Below, piece by piece: positions 46,298-56,086 of a stretch of 64,000 nucleotides of DNA. A program made the position numbers and the translations under genes. The first letter of the stretch is position 1. Every line of letters begins with the position of its first letter. The notes beneath the pieces were generated by a model. That model made no database searches and was not told where the DNA came from. It worked only from the letters and a program-made list of their open reading frames with translations. Source of the DNA: Campylobacter blaseri (lineage in GTDB: Bacteria > Campylobacterota > Campylobacteria > Campylobacterales > Campylobacteraceae). The DNA lies in NCBI RefSeq assembly GCF_013201895.1, contig NZ_CP053841.1, forward strand, positions 62,001 to 126,000, written 5' to 3'.

Positions 46298-47572
46298 ATG
46301 AAAATAAAACATATATGTTTAGCTTTGACGGTATCAGCTGTTTGTTATGGATCTGGGTTTAGGGTTCCTGAGCAAAGTGGAGATAGTGTTGCACTAGCTG
46401 CTACAAATATAGCAACTAGCTTTGGTGCAGACGCTGCTTATTATAACCCTGCAAACATGGCAACATTAAGCCCAGAGCACCATATGACAGGATCTTTTTC
46501 TTTTATACGCGCAAGTAAGCTTGATTTTGAAAATAAGTCAAATGCCTATGGGCCTTTAAACTACAACACAAGCTCTAGACCAAATACATTTTTACTTCCT
46601 ACTTTTCATATGGTTTTTCCATATATAAATGATAGAACTAGAGTTGGTTTTAGTCTTACTTCTCCAGCTGGACTTACTATGAAGTGGAGGGATCCATACC
46701 CAAGATCACTATCTAAGTTATTTACAGTTTTGGTTATTGAAGCTGCGCCTAGTATATCTTATGAGATAAATGATAAACTTTCGATCGCTGGTGGGGTTAG
46801 AATGCTTTACTCTAAAGGAGAGGCTAGAAATGAGGTTACGGGAGCGGCTGTAAACCCAAGACTTCCAAAAGATATCATAGTTGCTAAAAGAGATATAAAA
46901 GGCGATAGTATTGATTTTGGTTATAATTTAGCACTTAGCTATAGGCCAACTTCTAATCTATCCTTTGGTGCTATATATAGATCAAAAATAAATATGACTC
47001 TAAAAGGGGATGCTCAAATTCAGTCAAAAAACCTTACAGGATTACCTGACTATGATGGGTCGGCAAGTATTACAGTGCCACTACCTGCTATTTTAACCCT
47101 TGCAACATCATATAGATATAATGATTTTACATTTTTGTTTGCATATGATAGAACATATTGGTCAGCATTAAAAGAGTTTGATTTTAACTATGCTGTAGAA
47201 AATCCAGCTGGTGGGATATTTGATAGACCAGTGGAGAAAAATTGGCATGATACAAATACTTTTAGATTTGGTTTAGCATATGATTATAGTGAAAAACTTC
47301 GCTTAATGGCTGGTTTTGCAATAGATGAAAAGGCTACAGATAACGATAAAGTAAGATTTGAGCTTCCTGATACTAAAGCATATGTATACTCACTTGGTGG
47401 AAATTATAAAGTCAATGAGAAATTAGATATTGGTGTTGGTTTTTTATACCAAGATAGACAAAAAAGAAAGGTTGAATCTTCTGACGATCAAGTACCTTTT
47501 AACAATGTTGTTGGAACATTTAAAAGATCATCCATAACATTTGCAAATGTAAGTTTTAATTATAGATTTTAG
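46298..47572 (+). CDS. Outer membrane transport protein, FadL/OmpP1/TodX family
   Basis: 424 aa beta barrel for hydrophobic compounds such as long-chain fatty acids. Signal peptide (to about residue 20), then GFRVPEQSGDSVALAATNIATSF and the NPA-type motif AAYYNPANMATL that plugs the barrel. Ends with aromatic YRF as many outer membrane proteins. Confidence 0.88.
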   Translation: MKIKHICLALTVSAVCYGSGFRVPEQSGDSVALAATNIATSFGADAAYYNPANMATLSPEHHMTGSFSFIRASKLDFENKSNAYGPLNYNTSSRPNTFLLPTFHMVFPYINDRTRVGFSLTSPAGLTMKWRDPYPRSLSKLFTVLVIEAAPSISYEINDKLSIAGGVRMLYSKGEARNEVTGAAVNPRLPKDIIVAKRDIKGDSIDFGYNLALSYRPTSNLSFGAIYRSKINMTLKGDAQIQSKNLTGLPDYDGSASITVPLPAILTLATSYRYNDFTFLFAYDRTYWSALKEFDFNYAVENPAGGIFDRPVEKNWHDTNTFRFGLAYDYSEKLRLMAGFAIDEKATDNDKVRFELPDTKAYVYSLGGNYKVNEKLDIGVGFLYQDRQKRKVESSDDQVPFNNVVGTFKRSSITFANVSFNYRF

Positions 47573-47579
47573 ATAGAAA

Positions 47580-49304
47580 ATGCAAAATATTATAAATTTT
47601 ATTGAAAATAGGTTGGAAAATTGCAAGTTTTGTAAAGAACTTGAGTGTAATGATGATGAGATTAAAATTTTACAATTTTTAACTAAAAACTTTTTAGAGG
47701 GGAGCAAGACAGGCAGTGTTTACTCTATTTTACAATCAGTTTTTAAAGATGATAACTATAGATATATAAACAATTTAGAGAATATAAAAAATTTATTAGA
47801 ACTAGGGTATATTGATCAAAATTTAGGTTTTTTTGATAGCTCAAACACAAATAACTCATTAAAATCTTCAAATTTAAGTCTTTTACATGCTGAGGTTGAG
47901 CTGAGTGAGTATTTTTTGAAGATTTTAGAAGATGGAAAGATAGAGTATAATTTTCCAGAGGTATCTGCGTATGAAGATCACCTAGAATACCTAAAAGATC
48001 AATTTTATAGGATAGAGCTTTATCAGAAAAAACTTGTTATAAAATCAGAACTTGGCAAAAAAAGAGTAGATGAAAATATATCTAGGATAGAAGAGATAAT
48101 TAGCAAAAGAGTTGAAATAAGCAAATTTCCTTTAAAGGTTGAGCAAATTTTTAAGACAAATTCTTTAGATAAAAAAGAGCAAACGGTCTTTTTAGCCCTT
48201 CTTAGAGAAGAATACTCTAATAACTTTAATCTAGCTAGAGATATAAATACCTTAATTGATTTAATTAGCAACAATGATATAGAGAGGATAGAAAATAGAG
48301 CTCTTTTTGAAGAGGGCGGAAGACTTATAAGTAGCGGTTTGATTGATTATGATGAAACTATATCAAATTTTGGAAATATAATTAAAAGCTTTTTTATAAA
48401 CGAAGATGTTTTACAAGATATAATACATCCAAAAGCTGCAAAAGTTAGCAAGAAAGAGCTTATTGAAACTATAGTTAAAGATAGTGAAATTTTTGAACTC
48501 ATAGAGCCAAAAACAGATATAAATGATGTTGTTTTAAATGATAAGATAAAAGAGATTTTAGAGGCCATACTTAAACAACTTGATAAAAAGGTTATAGCAA
48601 AGCTTAGTAGTTGGGGTATTAAGACTAGAAAAGGTGTTGATGCTAAGATAATATTTTATGGGCCTCCTGGGACAGGTAAAACTATGAGTGCGGTTAGTCT
48701 TGCTAAAAGTCTTAAAAAACAAGTTATTAGTTTTGATTGTTCAAAAATACTATCAAAATATGTTGGTGAGAGTGAACAAAATGTTAGGAAAATTTTTGAT
48801 ACTTACAAGCAAATTTGTAAAGATAGTAAAAGTGAGCCAGTTCTTTTACTAAATGAGGCGGATCAGTTTCTATCTAGTAGGCTTGAGAATAGTTCTAGTA
48901 GTGTAGATAAAATGCACAATCAAATGCAAAATATATTTTTAGAGCAGATTGAAGAGTTTCAAGGGGTTCTAATAGCAACTACAAACTTTTTAAAAAGCTT
49001 TGATAGTGCTTTTTCAAGAAGATTTGACTTTAAAATTGAGTTTAAAAAACCAGATTTTAACGATAGAGTTAGAATTTGGCAAAAAGTACTACCTGAAAAT
49101 GCAAATTTTGAAGATGAATTTGATGTAAAAAAGCTTGCTAAATTTGAGCTTAGTGGAGCTCAAATAGTTTTGGTGTTAAAAAACACTGCTTTAAAGGTGG
49201 CGGTTAGAGAAAATGATATTTTTACAATGGATGATTTCTTGGGGGAGATAAGTCAAGAACTTAATGCATCTTTTGATAAAGATAAAAAAGTAGGATTACT
49301 ATAA
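47580..49304 (+). CDS. AAA-family ATPase with large unknown N-terminal region
   Basis: 574 aa. N-terminal 340 residues are helical, with no named domain. C-terminal AAA module (about 350-560): Walker A FYGPPGTGKTMS, pore-loop-like KYVGES, Walker B LLLNEADQF (asparagine where the first aspartate is usual), sensor ATTNF and arginine finger FSRRFDF. Family members unfold or remodel proteins; the target here is unknown. Seven bases after fadL and before a nitroreductase. Confidence 0.82.
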   Translation: MQNIINFIENRLENCKFCKELECNDDEIKILQFLTKNFLEGSKTGSVYSILQSVFKDDNYRYINNLENIKNLLELGYIDQNLGFFDSSNTNNSLKSSNLSLLHAEVELSEYFLKILEDGKIEYNFPEVSAYEDHLEYLKDQFYRIELYQKKLVIKSELGKKRVDENISRIEEIISKRVEISKFPLKVEQIFKTNSLDKKEQTVFLALLREEYSNNFNLARDINTLIDLISNNDIERIENRALFEEGGRLISSGLIDYDETISNFGNIIKSFFINEDVLQDIIHPKAAKVSKKELIETIVKDSEIFELIEPKTDINDVVLNDKIKEILEAILKQLDKKVIAKLSSWGIKTRKGVDAKIIFYGPPGTGKTMSAVSLAKSLKKQVISFDCSKILSKYVGESEQNVRKIFDTYKQICKDSKSEPVLLLNEADQFLSSRLENSSSSVDKMHNQMQNIFLEQIEEFQGVLIATTNFLKSFDSAFSRRFDFKIEFKKPDFNDRVRIWQKVLPENANFEDEFDVKKLAKFELSGAQIVLVLKNTALKVAVRENDIFTMDDFLGEISQELNASFDKDKKVGLL

Positions 49305-49315
49305 AAGGAGAAAAG

Positions 49316-49930
49316 ATGAAAGATATAATGTTAAATAGATTTTCATGCAGAAATTTTAATAATAAAAAGATAGATGATGAGGTGGTTAAAGATATAATTG
49401 ATTTAACAAGACTAACTCCAAGTTCGCTAGGGTTAGAGCCTTGGAAATTTATGATTATCTCAAAATCAGACGATCTACAAAAATTGGGTGAAATTTGTAA
49501 TAACCAAAAACAAGTTTCTAATTGCTCTCATGCTGTTATTGTAATATCTAGAATTGACCTTCAAAACAAAGATCCGTATCTATTAGATACTATTGCTGCT
49601 AAAGGCAAAAGTGAAGAAAAGATAAAAATGTATCATGCTATGGTTAGTAATAGAACTGGTCAAATGGATGAAAAAGAGTTAAAGCATTATGCTGATTTAC
49701 AGTGCTACATGGCAACTGCAAATTTGGTAAATATAGCAGAATCAAAAGGGGTTAAGAGTTGTATAATAGGCGGATTTGATTATGAAAAATTGGCTCAGTT
49801 TGTAGATGCAAAACTTTCAAATACTCAAAAACATTTAAAACCTTGCATCGTAATACCACTTGGATACAGCGATGACAAGGCAACTCCTAAGATAAGACAC
49901 TCTCTTGAAGATGTTTTAATTTGGAGATGA
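49316..49930 (+). CDS. Nitroreductase-family flavoprotein
   Basis: 204 aa FMN protein reducing nitro compounds or quinones with NAD(P)H. RFSCRNFNNKKID at the start, TPSSLGLEPWKF and a later SCIIGGFDYEKL are family motifs. Converges on the HemN-like gene with no gap between stops. Confidence 0.9.
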   Translation: MKDIMLNRFSCRNFNNKKIDDEVVKDIIDLTRLTPSSLGLEPWKFMIISKSDDLQKLGEICNNQKQVSNCSHAVIVISRIDLQNKDPYLLDTIAAKGKSEEKIKMYHAMVSNRTGQMDEKELKHYADLQCYMATANLVNIAESKGVKSCIIGGFDYEKLAQFVDAKLSNTQKHLKPCIVIPLGYSDDKATPKIRHSLEDVLIWR

Positions 49931-51286
49931 TTAAGCCCTTTTTTGGGCTTTCTCATCTAGGTTAAGGTAATTTACATCATCTTCTTCCATTACTTTTAGT
50001 TTTTTAGTTGATTTTATCTTTGCATCATCTTTAAATGCAGCTCTAACTTTATCCATTCCTGTATAAAAGTCCTTCATTAGTACTAACGATAGATAATCTC
50101 CAAACTCAGTTGGTTTGATCTCACCATCTTCTTCATAAATTGCATTTACTAACTTAAGAAGCTTTAACTCAACAAAAAGATCTTTTTTAATATTGGCACT
50201 ATTAGATTCGTTAAAGTTTTTTATATCAACGCTACCATCAAATAGTTTTGTTAGAAACACATATTTAAGTATTTCGCTTTTTTTGAACTCACAAGTCGCT
50301 ATAACTGGACTTTGTTTACTTTTTATTCTTTTGCCATAATCTTCAAGATTGTAGGCATTTACTAGAAGCTTTTTATTTAAAAAGCTAAATGCACCACTTC
50401 CAACACCTACATATTCGTGGTTTGAGCCTACATATTCATCAGCTAAGTTGGATTTTGTTTTAGAAAATGCCCAAGCGTTATTTTGAAAATAACTATCCAT
50501 CTCTTTTCTTATTACATCATAAAAATACTTTTCATTATCTTCATCACTTATACCCAAGGTTTTTGCTATTGAATCTCTTGTTATTGATGATTTCATAAGA
50601 GGGTAAAACGTTATCTGTTCAGGGGAGAGCATTTTGGAAATTTCTATATCTTTTATAAGCTGGTCTTTTGTTTGAAAAGGTAGATTAAAAATCAGATCTA
50701 GGCTTGTTGCCGGAAGTATCCCTATAGCATTTTGTAATTTTTCTATTAAAACTTCTTGAGAGCCAAATTTATGATATCTTGCAACTTTTTTTAAGATTTC
50801 ATCATCAAAGCTTTGAACGCCAACACTAATTCTGTCAATGTAACCTTTAAATCTTTTTAGAATTTTAGGATCTATATTATTTGGATCAGTTTCACAAGAT
50901 ACATCTGTTATACCAAACAACTCTTTAGCAAGCTCAACTGTTTTAAAGAGCTCATCAGGATCTATTAGAGGCGTTCCGCCACCTATATACATAGTTTCAA
51001 AGTCATATCCAGCATCTTTTATCTGCTTCATTTCTTCACGTAAATTTATAAAATAATCTCTACATAAGCTCTCTTCAAATTTATACTTATGAAAAGAGCA
51101 ATATGGACAAAATACATGACAAAATGGAACATGGGCATAGAGCATGTATTTTTTACCATCATCTGGAATTTTTTGATAGTTTTTATCTATAATATCAATA
51201 TTTAGACTTTTGTATAAAGAGTCTTTCATTTTGCTATGGGCATAGTTTATTGCAAAATTTTGTGCAATATTTTTAAAATACGACAT
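49931..51286 (-). CDS. Radical SAM protein, coproporphyrinogen III oxidase (HemN/HemW) family
   Basis: 451 aa. Radical SAM cluster motif C56-x3-C60-x2-C63 in HVPFCHVFCPYCSFH, then MYIGGGTPLIDPDEL and SVGVQSFDDEILK. Likely roles are oxygen-independent haem synthesis or haem trafficking/degradation (HemW, ChuW); the family name alone cannot decide. Confidence 0.85.
   Translation of the reverse strand: MSYFKNIAQNFAINYAHSKMKDSLYKSLNIDIIDKNYQKIPDDGKKYMLYAHVPFCHVFCPYCSFHKYKFEESLCRDYFINLREEMKQIKDAGYDFETMYIGGGTPLIDPDELFKTVELAKELFGITDVSCETDPNNIDPKILKRFKGYIDRISVGVQSFDDEILKKVARYHKFGSQEVLIEKLQNAIGILPATSLDLIFNLPFQTKDQLIKDIEISKMLSPEQITFYPLMKSSITRDSIAKTLGISDEDNEKYFYDVIRKEMDSYFQNNAWAFSKTKSNLADEYVGSNHEYVGVGSGAFSFLNKKLLVNAYNLEDYGKRIKSKQSPVIATCEFKKSEILKYVFLTKLFDGSVDIKNFNESNSANIKKDLFVELKLLKLVNAIYEEDGEIKPTEFGDYLSLVLMKDFYTGMDKVRAAFKDDAKIKSTKKLKVMEEDDVNYLNLDEKAQKRA
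49933..49950 (+). terminator. Terminator between convergent genes
   Basis: AAGCCC, six T, GGGCTT: a GC stem just after the nitroreductase stop, followed by TCT. It also forms the last codons of the HemN-like gene on the minus strand. Confidence 0.55.
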
Positions 51287-51384
51287 AATCTTAAAGCCTT
51301 TTGAATTTTTTATTTATTTTAATTTAGTAAGTCTAACATAATAAATATTAATACATTTTAAAATGGGTTTAGCAAGTGATAAAA

Positions 51385-52317
51385 TCACTTGCTGCTTATA
51401 AAATCTTCTATGTTTTTTGCAACCATGTCTATTAGTGTTTTTCTAGCCTCTTTGCTACCCCATGCAATATGTGGTGTTATCAATATATTATCTTTATTTT
51501 TAATGTTTAAAAATGGATGGTTTTTTTCCATAGGTTCTGTTTCTAAAACATCTACAACAGCTTTTATAGAACTATTATCTATAGCATGAGCTAAAGCTTC
51601 TTCATTTATTATGCCACCCCTACCAAAGTTCATTATAATTGCATTTTCTTTTAATTTTGCTAGCTCTTTTTCATCAATTAAATTTTTTGTATTTTCATTA
51701 AGTGGTGCATGTATAGAAATAATATCACACTCTTTTAAAAGCTCATTCAAACTAACGCTTTTATACTCTTTGTTAGCATTTTTACCGCTAGTTGAGTAAT
51801 AACTTACTTCACAACCAAAAGCTTGTGCTATGCTAGCTACTTTTCTTCCAATAGTTCCAAGCCCAATAATACCAAATTTTTTACCACCTATCTCTGTTAT
51901 TATCTCATCTAGGTTGGTAAAAATTTCACTCTTTGCCCATTTGCCATCTTTTACATAGTTATCATAATAATTTAGCTTGTTAACCATATAAAGTAGTCCA
52001 GCAAATGTTAGTTGTGTTACGCTGTTAGTAGAGTATCCAGCTACGTTTTTAACAACAACACCTCTTTTTTTAGCTGCCTCTAAATCAACATTATTGGTTC
52101 CAGTTGCTGTTATACAAACTAACTTTATGTTTGTGTTAGCCATAACTTCATCTGTAATTAAAACCTTATTTGTTATAACAACATCGGCATCTTTTAGTTT
52201 TTCAATAGCCTCTTCATTTGCTGTGTAATCATAAGATACAAACTCACCATACTTTTTAAAAACATCTAAATTAGCATCAAATCCTAAAGTTTTTGCATCT
52301 AAACATACTATTTTCAT
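51385..52317 (-). CDS. D-2-hydroxyacid dehydrogenase
   Basis: 310 aa NAD-dependent enzyme. Dinucleotide motif GIIGLGTIGRKVA (about residues 147-159) and catalytic residues Arg, Glu and His, the last in ITPHIAWGSKEAR. Related to hydroxypyruvate or glycerate dehydrogenases; exact substrate unknown. Confidence 0.9.
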   Translation of the reverse strand: MKIVCLDAKTLGFDANLDVFKKYGEFVSYDYTANEEAIEKLKDADVVITNKVLITDEVMANTNIKLVCITATGTNNVDLEAAKKRGVVVKNVAGYSTNSVTQLTFAGLLYMVNKLNYYDNYVKDGKWAKSEIFTNLDEIITEIGGKKFGIIGLGTIGRKVASIAQAFGCEVSYYSTSGKNANKEYKSVSLNELLKECDIISIHAPLNENTKNLIDEKELAKLKENAIIMNFGRGGIINEEALAHAIDNSSIKAVVDVLETEPMEKNHPFLNIKNKDNILITPHIAWGSKEARKTLIDMVAKNIEDFISSK

Positions 52318-52473
52318 AATAATCTCCTTCTGAATTTTATTAATTATACCTTATATTAAATAATATATTAAAAAATATATTAAATTAAAAGATTTTTTTA
52401 AGAATTGCATAGAGATTTTAGCTAATTTACTGCACAATAAAAACTCTAAAGGTTATAATGAAATTTAAGAAAA

Positions 52474-53652
52474 TTATCTTATATAATGAGATATAAATTT
52501 TGCAAAATTCCCTAAAATTTCACTACCTTTTCTAAAGCCTAAGGCACAACCTTCATAGGCAAAAAACACTCCTGCTTGGTATGAGTTACCAGCTTCATCT
52601 TTGTTAAACTCATAGTACTCTTGGTATAAAAATTTTTGATTTTCATACTCGCCACTCTCTTGAGCTATTTTTTTACCATTTTCATCAAAAATGGTAACAT
52701 TGGCACCCTCTCGTCCAAAAAATGGTTTTTTAACCATTTTTGTTCCCGCTAACGGCTCAAAAGAGCTTTTTAATAAAAGTGGATGGTCAGGATAAAGATC
52801 CCAAAGTATTTTTAAAATTCCTTTACTTTGAAAAAGTAGTGTATAAGCAGGGTTTAGAATGATTGCTTTTTGATTTTTAACTATATTCTTAAGTATTAAA
52901 GCAAGCTCACCCTCATCAATTGCAATCTGTTCCCAAGGTATAAGCTTAAACCAAAATTCATAGTTTTTATCATTATAAAAAATTCCCTCATCATCATCAA
53001 AAATAACTTCATCTACATATGCAAACTCAGTTTCAAAACCAGCCTCATTTGCCCCAGCTTGTAAAAATCTAGTTGTTATTTCATCTTCTTTATTTCCAGC
53101 TACTGAGCTAAAAAGAATTTTCCACCCATTATAAAGCTCATTAAAATTTTCAGTAGATTCGCTAAGAGTTACAAGTCTTTTGAAATTTTCAACTATTGCA
53201 TTAAAAAGATCGTTAAATTGCGAGTTTTCATCCATACCATTTTGTTTTAAAAGCGCCCATTGGATGATAGATGTTTCAAATACAGCAGTTGGGGTATCAG
53301 CATTAAACTCAATTAATTTTATAGGTTTTCCATCAATCCCGCCAGCTAAGTCAAACCTTCCATATAGATGCCAATGAACATCATTTTCCCAGCTATCTTT
53401 TATCAAATCAACTAGATTAAAAGGAATTCCTAGCTCATGAAATAAATCATTGTCTATTACATATTGTCCAGCTTCTACAAACATACCATAGAGTTCGTTA
53501 GCAGCTTCATAGTATTTTTCTGCCTCATTTTGGGATATTTCTAGCACTTTGTTACTAACATATTGTGTGTTATCTTCATCTGTGTGCCACTCAAACCCTA
53601 TGTTTTGTAGATAATCTGTATCTAGTGGCTCTATCTCTTTAAATTTTAACAT
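52474..53652 (-). CDS. Glutathionylspermidine-synthase-like ATP-grasp protein
   Basis: 392 aa corresponding to the synthetase half of glutathionylspermidine synthase (YgiC/YjfC type), without the amidase domain. IKLIEFNADTPTAVFETS and MVKKPFFGREGANVTIF are the ATP-grasp signatures. Substrates are not known for this subgroup. It follows the UPF0323 lipoprotein by two bases, a pairing conserved in Campylobacter. Confidence 0.85.
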   Translation of the reverse strand: MLKFKEIEPLDTDYLQNIGFEWHTDEDNTQYVSNKVLEISQNEAEKYYEAANELYGMFVEAGQYVIDNDLFHELGIPFNLVDLIKDSWENDVHWHLYGRFDLAGGIDGKPIKLIEFNADTPTAVFETSIIQWALLKQNGMDENSQFNDLFNAIVENFKRLVTLSESTENFNELYNGWKILFSSVAGNKEDEITTRFLQAGANEAGFETEFAYVDEVIFDDDEGIFYNDKNYEFWFKLIPWEQIAIDEGELALILKNIVKNQKAIILNPAYTLLFQSKGILKILWDLYPDHPLLLKSSFEPLAGTKMVKKPFFGREGANVTIFDENGKKIAQESGEYENQKFLYQEYYEFNKDEAGNSYQAGVFFAYEGCALGFRKGSEILGNFAKFISHYIR

Positions 53653-53654
53653 TA

Positions 53655-54272
53655 TTAGCCTCCAAATGAACTTTTTGAACCAGAGCTTTTAGACCCACCA
53701 CTAAAAAATCCACTTTTTCCACTTTTTGTTTTTGAGGTTGATCCTGTGCTTTTTGCCTTATTAAAGCTATTAACACTTTTTGAATATGCTGATGGACTTT
53801 TGTATGCACTTTGTCTTTGGTTTTGATAAGCAGGACTATTAAAAAGTTTTCCGCCTATCCAGCTTCCAATTATTGCTCCAGCTGCACTTGCAAGAATTAC
53901 TTCACCTAGGCTCATTCCACCACTTGAAAGTTGTGCATTATTGTTTGTTAAATTTGAAGTTCCTGCATCTATTTTTGCATTTTCTTGTGCTATTAGTGTG
54001 TCCATCTCCTCTTTTGTTAAAACTTTTTCAGTGCCATCAAGTTGTTTTAAGACAATTCTTGTTTCATTGCTAGGAAATTCTTCTGAAACTTTATATTTTC
54101 CAGGGGCGGTTTCTTCAATTACTACAAATGCGCCTGCTGCTTGGTTTTGTTCAAGTCTGCTTTGCTCTTTTGACTCTGATGTGCAACCTCCAATTAAACC
54201 ACCAGCTAAAATAAGCCCAAAACCACTAGCAAGGGTTCTTTTTGATATTTTTTTAATTCTTTTCAATCTCAT
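53655..54272 (-). CDS. UPF0323 family lipoprotein
   Basis: 205 aa. Signal with lipobox IGGC (C30), a region of acidic and polar residues, a glycine-containing hydrophobic segment (ILASAAGAIIGSWIGGKLF, about 126-145) and a serine/glycine-rich tail ending SGSKSSFGG. This matches the Campylobacterota lipoprotein family UPF0323; function unknown. Overlaps the upstream HTH gene by 20 bases. Confidence 0.85.
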   Translation of the reverse strand: MRLKRIKKISKRTLASGFGLILAGGLIGGCTSESKEQSRLEQNQAAGAFVVIEETAPGKYKVSEEFPSNETRIVLKQLDGTEKVLTKEEMDTLIAQENAKIDAGTSNLTNNNAQLSSGGMSLGEVILASAAGAIIGSWIGGKLFNSPAYQNQRQSAYKSPSAYSKSVNSFNKAKSTGSTSKTKSGKSGFFSGGSKSSGSKSSFGG

Positions 54273-54888
54273 CCTTTTTTGTAAAGCTATTTATGTCTAA
54301 ATCCTTATGTATGAAAAGCATTCCTCCTATAATTTTAATGTCAGGATTATCATATGCACTTTCCACAATTATTTTTTTAACTTTTTTCCTCTTCTTTTTT
54401 TTAAATTCAAATAAATTTAGATACTCTTTTAATTTAAGCCAATTATTGCCATCTTCTTTTATATCTATAGCTTTTGCTTCTATTTGATCTTTTTTAGTCA
54501 TTGTTGGTTTCTCAAGAAGAGATAAAAAATATTGCAATTTTTCATCTCTTTCTTTATACATATTTTTTATTTCATTTTTACTTGAAATTAAAAGCTCCTC
54601 TTTTTCTCTAAAAAGATTCTCTTTATCCTCTTCTAGGGATTTATTTTTTAGTTTTAAATACTCTATTTCATTTGTTAAGTATTTTATAAATTCACTATTA
54701 CTACTTTTGTTAGTTGTTTTTCTTGTTGTGTTTGCGGGTGTTATTTTTTTAACATTGCTATCTAATATTACATATTTTACCCCATCTTCCTCAACGCTCT
54801 CAATGGTATTTCTACGTATTCTATTGTAAATAGCTTCTTTTGAAATTCCTAATTTTTGAGCTGCTTCTTGAACACTTAGCTTTTGCAT
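54253..54888 (-). CDS. Helix-turn-helix coiled-coil protein
   Basis: 211 aa. MQKLSVQEAAQKLGISKEAIYNRIRRNTIESVEEDGVKYVILD (residues 1-43) is an excisionase/MerR-like helix-turn-helix. Residues about 70-120 are a lysine/glutamate coiled coil. The lysine-rich stretch FKKKKRKKVKK precedes a conserved-looking end. Probably a local regulator of the downstream lipoprotein and ATP-grasp genes, by position; target unknown. Confidence 0.75.
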   Translation of the reverse strand: MQKLSVQEAAQKLGISKEAIYNRIRRNTIESVEEDGVKYVILDSNVKKITPANTTRKTTNKSSNSEFIKYLTNEIEYLKLKNKSLEEDKENLFREKEELLISSKNEIKNMYKERDEKLQYFLSLLEKPTMTKKDQIEAKAIDIKEDGNNWLKLKEYLNLFEFKKKKRKKVKKIIVESAYDNPDIKIIGGMLFIHKDLDINSFTKKDEIEKN

Positions 54889-54969
54889 ATAACTAACTCC
54901 TAATAATAGTTGTTATATTATTACAAATTTAGGCTAAAAGTATTATAAAATGGGATATTGCAATAAATA

Positions 54970-54997
54970 GCACTAACTAACTTGAGTTAGTTAGTGC
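54970..54997 (-). terminator. Terminator of rpsU
   Basis: Perfect 13-base stem GCACTAACTAACT / AGTTAGTTAGTGC with a two-base centre, eight bases after the rpsU stop. Confidence 0.75.
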
Positions 54998-55005
54998 CCA
55001 CATGG

Positions 55006-55218
55006 TTAGAGTCTTGATTCATATCTTCTAAGCATATACAGACGTTTAAGCATTTTTTTACGAGCAGAAATTTTTTGTTTTTTTCTGATTTCAGTATTTG
55101 GTTCAAAATATCTTCTTGCTCTTGCTTCAGTAACAACTAGATTTCTATCTGTTTGTTTTTTGAATTTTCTATAAGCTTCGTCAAAAGACTCATTTGGATA
55201 TACCTTAATTCCTGGCAC
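55006..55218 (-). CDS. rpsU: 30S ribosomal protein S21
   Basis: 70 aa. I choose GTG 55218, giving the normal start [19 protein letters not shown], with AAGGTGG eight bases upstream; the upstream GTG 55230 is too close to that site. [21 protein letters not shown] is the basic C terminus of S21. Confidence 0.93.
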   Translation of the reverse strand: MPGIKVYPNESFDEAYRKFKKQTDRNLVVTEARARRYFEPNTEIRKKQKISARKKMLKRLYMLRRYESRL

Positions 55219-55383
55219 TATCCTCACCACCTTTCATAAAATGTAAGAAGTCATTATACATTAAAAAAAATATTATTACAAATTTTTTAGTTATTTTGTT
55301 ATAAAAAGTATTAAAATATAATTTTAGTGTTAAATGTTAAAAGATAAGAGGTAAAATAACAATTAGATTATATAGGAGAAGTA

Positions 55384-56013
55384 GTGGCCCATTCAAATAG
55401 TTTTAAAACAAAAGATAGATTTAAGAAAATTGTAAATTCAGCTTCAGAACTTTTTTTACAAAACGGATATAAAAAAACTAGCTTAAATGATATAGTTGAA
55501 AAAAGCGGAGGATCTCTTTCTACTATATATGAGTATTTTGGAAATAAAGAGGGACTGTTTAAAGCTATTATTATTAATGGTATAGAGAATTTTACACAAG
55601 ATATTGAAGAGAATATAAAAGTAGATTCAAACTTAAATCTTGAAGAGTATCTATTTAAATTTGGGCAAATTTATTTAACTTTGGTTCTTAGTAAAAACTC
55701 CATACTTTTTCATAGATTAATATTAAATGAAGCGTTTTTACAAAAAAATAGCAATATGAGAAATATTTTTTGCTCGAAGCTATCAGAGTTTAAAGAAAAA
55801 AATTTAGTGGAATTTTTTAAAAAAGATGAAAAAATAGGTAAATTTAGCGAAGAAGAGCTTGGGAAAATCGCCTCTAATTTTTTAAATTTAATTAGAGAAC
55901 CATACTTTTTTAATGCTCTATTTTATGATGAAAACATTGAAATAAATAAAAAAGAACTAGATCAACATTTAAAAAAGTATATAAAAATATTTTTATATGG
56001 TATTTTAAAATAA
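55384..56013 (+). CDS. cmeR: TetR-family repressor CmeR
   Basis: 209 aa. Helix-turn-helix in NDIVEKSGGSLSTIYEYFGNKEGLFKAI (about residues 35-62); helical ligand-binding C domain. Immediately upstream of cmeABC in the same orientation, as in C. jejuni, with a TGTAAT/ATTACA palindrome in the gap. Start is GTG with AGGAGAAG before it. It represses the pump; bile salts are known inducers in C. jejuni. Confidence 0.9.
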   Translation: MAHSNSFKTKDRFKKIVNSASELFLQNGYKKTSLNDIVEKSGGSLSTIYEYFGNKEGLFKAIIINGIENFTQDIEENIKVDSNLNLEEYLFKFGQIYLTLVLSKNSILFHRLILNEAFLQKNSNMRNIFCSKLSEFKEKNLVEFFKKDEKIGKFSEEELGKIASNFLNLIREPYFFNALFYDENIEINKKELDQHLKKYIKIFLYGILK

Positions 56014-56029
56014 AATTTAATTGGTTTTG

Positions 56030-56058
56030 TTGACAAGTTAAAGTTTTAATAGTAAAAT
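56030..56058 (+). promoter_or_regulatory. cmeABC promoter with -35 and -10 boxes
   Basis: TTGACA at 56030-56035, 17 bases, TAAAAT at 56053-56058; start expected near 56065. A full -35 consensus is unusual for this group. Confidence 0.6.
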
Positions 56059-56070
56059 TAGTAGCTATTT

Positions 56071-56086
56071 TGTAATTTAAATTACA
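56071..56086. promoter_or_regulatory. CmeR operator
   Basis: TGTAATTTAAATTACA, a perfect 16-base palindrome just downstream of the expected transcript start. From memory the C. jejuni CmeR site has the same half-sites TGTAAT and ATTACA around four A/T bases. A wider inverted repeat (CTATTTT at 56065, AAAATAG at 56092) frames it. Confidence 0.85.
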
